NCBI GenBank assembly: GCA_032719365.1
Contig: CM064868.1
Span: forward strand, 7,722,235 to 7,786,234
Length of the DNA: 64,000 bases
Direction: 5' to 3'
Source of the DNA: Prinsepia uniflora
Lineage: Eukaryota; Streptophyta; Magnoliopsida; Rosales; Rosaceae
Each line of letters begins with the position of its first letter. Position 1 is the stretch's first letter. This document shows positions 57,308 through 64,000 of this stretch, in pieces. A program made the position numbers and the translations under genes. The notes beneath the pieces are model-generated. The model saw nothing but the letters and a program-made list of their open reading frames with translations, was not told the DNA's origin and searched no databases.

Positions 57308-58449
57308 CCCAGTATGATCACATATATGCATATGTTTCCCATTCCCTTCCATCGTTTGATCTTCCCACAAACCCGATCAACCCATTCGAACCCAATCCAA
57401 ACCCTTCCCCCCATCTGATCGTGTGTGAAGCTAGAGAGTGGCTTGAGGACGTGGTGGTGGCTGACCGAGGACCAGGCCGCCGTGGACGGCGGAGGTGCAG
57501 AGGTAAACCTGAAACCCAGTTATGCCCATTTTTCTTGTTTTTGCGATTTGAACGTTAGGGCTGGTTTTAGTTGATGGGGAAAGGATTATTAGGTTGTTAG
57601 GAGTGAGTAGGGATTGTTTTTGTTGGCTGACAGGGGCGGTGCTGCCCTGGGGAAAATCTGGGAAACTCGAACCGTGAGGAGGAAAATGAACCCGTGGGTT
57701 TTTATAGGTTTTAGGTGGTTTTGATTGCACAAATAGATTTTTAGGATTGAAATTAGAAGAATGGAATCGATTAGGAGGAAAAAGGACGAAAAATGGACGG
57801 TTTAGGAGGCTAGACCGGTCACGCCGGTCCAACTGGACCGACCAAACCAGTGAACCGACCGGACTGGCCGTTGAGAGGTTGATGGTGATACTGTGCACTA
57901 GCCAGTGAGCCACACGCGCAGCCCCATTAGGAGGTGCGTGACGGCGCATGGTGGGGAGTATGGGAAAACTTCCAACATGTGAAATCATCTATTCGATGTA
58001 ACGAACATTTTGGGACTGGCGGACATCATTTCGATATAGTTCGGGACGTTTGAAGGTTTAGGATCGACTTTAAAAATAGTTAAAAATTCCGAAAAATTAT
58101 GGGGCTTTAGTGAGGGGTTATTTGAGTAGTTAGTAACTCTCTAAATTAATTTGGATAGGTTCGGGAGCCCCGAAGACAGTGCTTGGCACGGGAGAGGCTT
58201 ATGGCGCGCGTATCGAGGCGCGGCTTTGAACAGTCTGTGAGTGGACCCTTCTTTCTAAACTGATGCATGCCTAAATGTTTTATAATTTTTTTAGAACATG
58301 TTTTGTGATGCCATGAGTGCATTTTTTTTTGGTAGCTTATGATCGACATATTTGCACGTTTTTCGAGGTTTTTGGCTTTATGTCGTACCTTTACTTACTG
58401 CGTTTTCAACGATGATTTGATGAACGGGTTTTGGATTTGGAAATATAAA

Positions 58450-58930
58450 ATCGGGCATGAGACCCATTTGATTTAGGAACTCTCGGACTTGGAGTCCATT
58501 TGATTTGATGAGAAATCGGGCTGGAGACCCATTTGAGTTATATGATCGGGCCGAGGGCCCCGTTGGTTTACTAATTCGGACTTGAGGCCCAGTTGGTTGT
58601 AATATCGGGCTTGAGGCCCTTTTGACTGTGGTATCAGGCTTAGGGCCCCATCGATTGTGAAATCGGGCTCGAAGCCTCGTTGATTTATGGTATCGGGCTT
58701 GAGGCCCTGTTGATTGTGAAATCGGGCTCGAGGCCCCATTATTGTGGTATTGGGCTTGAGGCCCTATTGATCGTGAAATCGGGATTTGAGGCCCCGATGG
58801 ATTGTGAAATCGGGCTTAAGTCCTAGTTTGATTTATGAAATGAGAATTCGGGTTTGAGACCCTATTGAACTGAGGATTTAGGCCGAGACCTGTGAAAATG
58901 GATTTGAATCAGATTCGAGGAATCCTGTTG
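58450..58930 (+). repeat. LTR E minisatellite
   Basis: About fifteen degenerate units of the type ATCGGGCTTGAGGCCC + TTGATTGTGAA. Arms such as GGACT/AGTCC (near 58486-58498) and GGGCC/GGCCC (near 58546-58558) pair within units. Confidence 0.8.
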
Positions 58931-59829
58931 AGATTCAGGTATGAGACCCAGTTGAAATATATTTTGAGAAAAAAAAGTATTTGAAATGTATAAACCCTCC
59001 AAATGGTTTGATTGGTCTCCTCCAGACGGCGACCTGGAGAGTCACGATCCACTACCTGGAATGAGTATCCCCATAGGGAGCCCATTCCAAGAGTGGAGTT
59101 ATGATGTGGTCCCGGACCAGATTTTGGTGAGATATTCGGACTAGATCCGAAGACAGTCATCCAGGCAGCGTAGATCCTGGATGTCGGATAGAGCCTCCCA
59201 GATGGAGAATTCCTGGGGGTAGACTCGGAGTGAGACCCCGAGTAGTGTGTACACTTGTATAGAGATGAATCGTGACATATATCGGGGATGTGTTCCCTAG
59301 GGCCTGTGTGCCCCGAGTTGGCATCAGAGATGTCTGATGCCGAGGATGGGTTGTATATATGTATATGATATATATATATGAGGTTTTCTTATGGAAAGTG
59401 GTTTGGGGCAGAAACCCCGTGTTCTATGTTTTGGAAAATGGTTTGGGGCTGAGACCCCGTGTTCTATGGTTGGTTTTCAGTGAGAACAGTTTTGGGCTGA
59501 GACCCACATGAGGTGATTTGGGCAGAGTCCCATATGATTGGTTTTGGGGCTGAGTCCTTATGTATTGATTTACGGTTTCGGGCCAAAGCCCAAATGGTTT
59601 TGTAAATGTTTTGATAAATGGTTTTCGAATGCATGCATGTTTTTAGTGAAGGGCATAAATATCTTTTGTGAAAATATTTTTTTTGTCCACTCACAAATTT
59701 TGATGTTTTAAATGCCCTTCAGGTTGATAGCGGATGCAGGCTGTAGTAGAGACCGAAACATCACACTCCTCCTCCAGATCTTGGCGCTCTCTGGTAGTCA
59801 TGGTTAGGCTAAGGATAGAAATATCCCTG

Positions 59830-59850
59830 GTCTGACACTTCGTGTCAGAC
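59830..59850. repeat. Hairpin near the 3' end of LTR E
   Basis: GTCTGACAC-ttc-GTGTCAGAC, a perfect 9-bp stem with 3-nt loop, about 53 bp before the LTR end. Confidence 0.85.
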
Positions 59851-59903
59851 AAGAGCAGGCATGTCCCACGTTAATCCCGGGGGATTTGGGTCGGGTCTTG
59901 TCA

Positions 59904-60939
59904 AGTGGTATCAGAACGCGTTTTGCGCGTCACTCTGTGCACAGGTCGAGGATGTGATGTCTCTGCAGTCGTAACAGCCCTTCATCAACCTGAGAATTAG
60001 GGTATTAGTACGTGGATTTCGTGGAATCGAATCCTAGTTAGAGTTGTTTGGCACGAGGTGCGATAGTTTAGGATTCGATTGGCATTGGATGCCGCATTCT
60101 CTGAGAGGTTGGATCCCAAGTGGGATCAACGTTCGTGTGAATCCACGACTTAGAGCCGTAGTGTTACTGGAGATAGGATCCAGGGGATCAGTAGAGACCG
60201 TATGACTACCCGAGGGTCGGGACCGTCGAGTAGTCATGACGGACCTGGATCAGACCAAAGAGGAATCAGTGAAGGTCGGATGTCAGAGTCGTCCACGACA
60301 AAAGTATAAGGATCGAAGATCGCGCCACTAGGAGCTGTCAGGTACACGATGACCCTAGTTGAGACTAGTTGGAATAGGAACATTGACCTATTTGGCATGT
60401 GTTGCCATGCTTCGGTGTGTCGGATCTCAGAGGGATGTCGATTGGCAGAGGATGCCACTGTGTAGGTATTGTGTGGCTTGGTATGGCATGCGGTGATTGT
60501 GGTATACCATGGTTGAGCGGTGGTAGACACCGAGGAAGGTCAGCTCTCGTGGGCCCAGTGGCTGGAAGCCATTGAGTTATGAGGGGACGAGACCCTCAGA
60601 TCGTGATTACTGGTTGATTAGACACTAGTGTTGAAGTACGATGACTCTTCAGAGTCAATCGCGAGGGATCGGTCAAGTTGGTTGTGCTGCAGTGAGCAGC
60701 CGGGTTGTGATAACCCCAGTGGACGATCGACTGGACAAGTTACTAGGAGAGTGGTACTTGTGGACCGGTACCCGAGGAGATGATGGACGTGATCGAGTAC
60801 ACAACTTGGACACAAAGACGAGGATACGAAGGTGCGTGAGTGACACATAGTATGATCAGTGATTTTTGGATTCGACTCGGTTATGACCGAGTGCGATTAC
60901 AGAAGGAGAGGACCTTTGGGCATTGGCAAGTGTGCCACG
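59904..60939 (+). mobile_element. Internal region of element E, non-coding
   Basis: After the primer-binding site no gag or pol is found in about 1 kb; frames are short on both strands. The base composition and phrases resemble the gene-free internal region at 3838-6689, although I could not align them reliably. It is interrupted at 60940 by LTR H and would continue beyond the window. Confidence 0.6.
59906..59917 (+). promoter_or_regulatory. Element E primer-binding site (tRNA-iMet type)
   Basis: TGGTATCAGAAC lies two bases after the LTR end; it differs from the usual TGGTATCAGAGC at one position. Confidence 0.8.
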
Positions 60940-63900
60940 TGACAGGATCGCCCCCGAAAGGGGCATCGATAACCATGCTCGGTCCTGCTCCCGTCTGGCA
61001 AGATGACTGAAATCCCTAAGTTACCCTCAGTACTTTCCAAACCAGGGATAGCCACACGTACTTACTCATGCCTCCGCCTCTCGATCAGCCTCGACCAACG
61101 CGCCACGACCTGGAGGGTCAATAAAAACCAAAAGGTGTGAGTGGACCAAAAATAAATTAGCTTATAAAACAGTTACGAAAAGACGTTTTTACCCTCCACG
61201 TAAAAACAATGCAGGCATACCAAAAATCATTTCGCAATCCGTTACATTTTCAACACAAGAATCCGTCTATGAAAATCAAAAACATTTTCCTTTTTCTTAA
61301 TCTTCGGGCCTTGGCCCGCAATCATAAACATAGGGCTTCAGCCCAAAACCACGAATACAAAATCCAAGTATATAACATAAACCATAAACCATCAACCATA
61401 TAACCGGGCCACTGCCCAACACATCCGAACATCATAGAATATCAATGGATCACAATCAATCAGTTTGCTGGATATCAAGTGCGCCCGAGTCTTTAAACTC
61501 AAAACCATGCGCATAATCAGGCCTTCCCGGGATATCAACGAGTCTTTAAACTCAAACATAATCAATAGGCCTCGGGGTATCACAATAACCGAGTCTTTAA
61601 ACTCACGAGTCTTTAAACTCATTAAGGGCCCTCCCCCGTCATCAATTAACCGAGTCTTTAAACTCAAAACGTGCTCCAGCAATAGCACCGGGTCTTTAAA
61701 CCCAAAACAGTTTTCAACGGGTCTTTAAACCCAAAACATTTGTCAAACACAACAACGTGGGATCCATCCCAAAATCACATTTTCCACAACAGGACTCATG
61801 GTCCGAATTTCCACCTTCAATTCCCCAAATCATACTTCACAAACATAATCAAATCATCATTAACACAGGGCATGCAAAATCAGACCAAATCACTTTATTA
61901 AATTCTTTTTCATTCCCGAATTTGAATTCGCAATAATGATTCCGTAAGCCGGCATCCTGAAGCATCATCCCGAACCCAAACCAAGAATCCACTTTAAATT
62001 TCCGGAAACCGAAATTTCGTTAACCAAAGTTACTTTTGTGCCCCGAGCATCAAGCCCGAAATCGCCTTTTTCAAAATCCATTTTAATTCCTTGAAATCAC
62101 TTCATTTCTCAAATCTCAATATCAAAACATCAAAACCACAATCATAATCACCAAAATCACGCTCCAATCAAAACATACTCATAATCTCGTAAAACGTGCA
62201 AATCCAGAACATTCTCGAAAAACGTGTCAAAATCGTAAATCATACTCACATTCATATTCGAAACATTATTAAAACATGACACGCCCAATTCATATAAAAC
62301 CATTCGTTAAACCATCATCAAGCATAAGAGTAACCATAGTCTCGAAATACGTGTAATTTTGTATGTATAGCAAAAATACGTATAAATACGGGAATCGAAA
62401 TCAATCACAACTTATAATCATAATCATAAAAATCATGGAAATATTTATGCATGCATTAAATTTGGAAAGCAACGTCCACTCACACACCGTTCTTAAGGCT
62501 CGGTTTCGCGCCGCACGCGTTCCCGTAATTTTCGGCATTTTCCAGAAAACTCGAATCCTGTTCGAAAACACATTCCAGGGTCAAATAACAACATAATAAT
62601 TTCCCATAATTTTCTGGGAATTAATCGGTAATTAAAAACTTAACCTAAACCTTCGGACCCTCGAAACAACATCGAAACGGTGTCCGATAAATTCGAAACC
62701 AACGCTAAAATGTTCGTTACATTGTATAGGATAAAAGTCATTTTGAACTCACCTTGAAAAACCGTCCCACGCGTCGCCGTGAGTGGCTGCGCGTGACACC
62801 CACGCGCCGCTACAGTGACAGGCACTGTTCATCTTCCTCACCCGATTTCACTGTAAAACGGGTATGCGACCCTCGACTGGACCCGTTCCAATTCCTGTCA
62901 AGCACAACCTAATTTCCTTAATTGATCCATCAAGTAGACTCGCAAGGGACTCAATTAAAGGTCTATAACAATTAATTTACTCGACACGGCCTAGAACCAA
63001 CTCAATTGAACTCGAGTCGTAATCGAAATTCATCGTCCCAGTTCATCACACCGTCACTGATTCCTTCAATTGATTAGTTAGGAAGCATCGTAGACTCACC
63101 CTCAAGATGATTGTGAACTCAATTTCACAAGAACTTACCTCCATGACCACAACTCCAAGCTCGATTTTTCTGAAACTCAGTCGTGACTGTCCATGGCTTC
63201 CCAGGCTTCGAGCTTCAGTCCCTTTGATCTTGATCGACTAAGTGAAGTCCTGGAAGACTGAATTGAGTCTCAAATTGGCTTGGGCTAGCCTACAATTTGA
63301 ATTGAAATTTTGAATTTGTTTGAACATGAACTTCGGGTTTCCAGAGCAACTTCTCACCTAGTCTACATGTTTCCCCTCTCTACCCTTCTCTCTGGTTCTC
63401 TCTAATTCTGTGTCTCCCTCCAAATGTCCCAGAAATGGATCGAACAAAATGATTCCTCCCACACGCCCCGTGCTCTGTTCAGTTCCTCAAAGAATTAAAA
63501 CCATGGCTCGTGCTCTGCAATTCCCCAGCCCCAACTGACCCAATGTCACTCACCAGCACAGACAAATCTCCCTCAGTGCTCTGTGTTCCTCCACTCAAAG
63601 GTATAAACAAATCCAACTCGTGCACGCTCAAGTCCAGGCTCTGTTTTTCAATTCCAAACACCATCACTTGTTTCCCACACACACACCACCCGTGCACGCC
63701 CAGCACACACTCAGTCCTCAATGCCACTAACAGGATAAATAAATCCCCCCAATGTCACTGAACTGGTTAAAAAATTGTGGGATTTCAGAACACACACGGC
63801 ACGGGTGTTCAGCCCTCTGCTTCACGGTTCAAACAGTCCCCCTGCAGGAAATTACCATTTTGCCCTCACTTGGAAAATTACCAAAATTCCCCTCACGCGT

Positions 63901-64000
63901 CCCAGACCCGTAACTTGGTCAATTGAACTCCGATCGACGTGTGCCGCCTGTCTACGGACTCAGGGTATCGAGACCTTCCTAACGGTCCTTGGCCCTCGGC
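60940..64000 (-). mobile_element. LTR H, opposite strand, truncated by the window end
   Basis: Starts TGACAGGATCGCCCCC, the reversed LTR terminus, inside element E. By comparison with LTR D, about 0.3-0.4 kb of it lies beyond 64000. Solo or complete state cannot be decided. It includes a distinctive array at 61487-61736. Open frames in it, such as 63479-63727, are incidental. Confidence 0.8.
61487..61736. repeat. LTR H array of GAGTCTTTAAACTC-type palindromic units
   Basis: Five copies of GAGT-CTTTAA-ACTC and two of GGGT-CTTTAA-ACCC lie in 250 bp with irregular spacers. The A-to-G change in the left arm is matched by T-to-C in the right arm, so pairing is kept. Confidence 0.85.

Larger units (their letters stand above)
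56925..59903 (+). mobile_element. 5' LTR of element E
   Basis: Starts TGTAACGACCCATCCC and ends GGGTCGGGTCTTGTCA, 2979 bp. It is followed at once by a primer-binding site, so it is a 5' LTR. It contains a 34-bp palindrome (57274-57307), a minisatellite (about 58450-58930) and hairpin 59830-59850. Confidence 0.88.

Overview
This is a window from a large, repeat-rich plant nuclear genome, almost certainly a eudicot. Evidence for that: a spliced calcium-dependent protein kinase gene with GT-AG introns, an S40-type senescence regulator, a BAHD acyltransferase, Ty3/gypsy elements with plant-type ends (LTRs starting TGTAAC, tRNA-iMet primer-binding sites), a Cassandra-type LTR with a 5S-like core, a Mutator-like element and a small hAT element. 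Only three host genes look intact: the S40-like gene (13260-13883, +), the CDPK (49354-52586, +, eight exons) and the BAHD acyltransferase (55330-56676, +, no intron). The rest is transposable elements and AT-rich intergenic DNA.

Layout. 1-11179: a non-coding long-LTR element. LTRs lie at 568-3837 and 6690-10027, a gene-free internal segment at 3838-6689, and an internal tail before the first LTR; a further LTR-type end lies at 11179. 11180-12345: a decayed Ty1/copia fragment into which that outer element inserted. 13260-13883: S40 gene. 14682-15062: an RNase H-like relic. 17610-18266: a tRNA-like fragment, a Cassandra-type LTR and an orphan MULE end.

19924-48762: one Mutator-like element (MULE), about 4 kb before interruption, swollen to about 29 kb by six nested LTR insertions. 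I could read a 5-bp target-site duplication (TSD) for every one: A (TGGAT) containing F (AATCA) containing G (TTTGA); B (TACAG); and C (TTTTC) containing D (CCTTT). A, B, D, F and G are solo LTRs. C is a complete but dead Ty3/gypsy element. The MULE carries a transposase read leftward from its right end and a GRF-type zinc-finger gene read rightward from its left end, a convergent layout like maize MuDR. Both genes are split by retrotransposons.

48763-56924: the gene island with CDPK, a 1.06-kb hAT element with an 8-bp TSD, and the acyltransferase. 56925-64000: another long-LTR element (E) with a clear primer-binding site, interrupted by an opposite-strand LTR (H) that runs off the window.

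The most unusual signals are inside the long LTRs. They contain minisatellites whose units keep short complementary arms although the arm sequence changes (GGGCC/GGCCC, GGACT/AGTCC, GGGTC/GACCC, GAGT/ACTC, GGGT/ACCC), a near-perfect 26-34 bp palindrome shared by seven LTR copies, a hairpin near the LTR 3' end, and clusters of TGACGTC motifs. The MULE has a 32-bp repeat that runs from its terminal repeat into internal arrays. All boundaries come from reading the sequence by eye; no database search was run.
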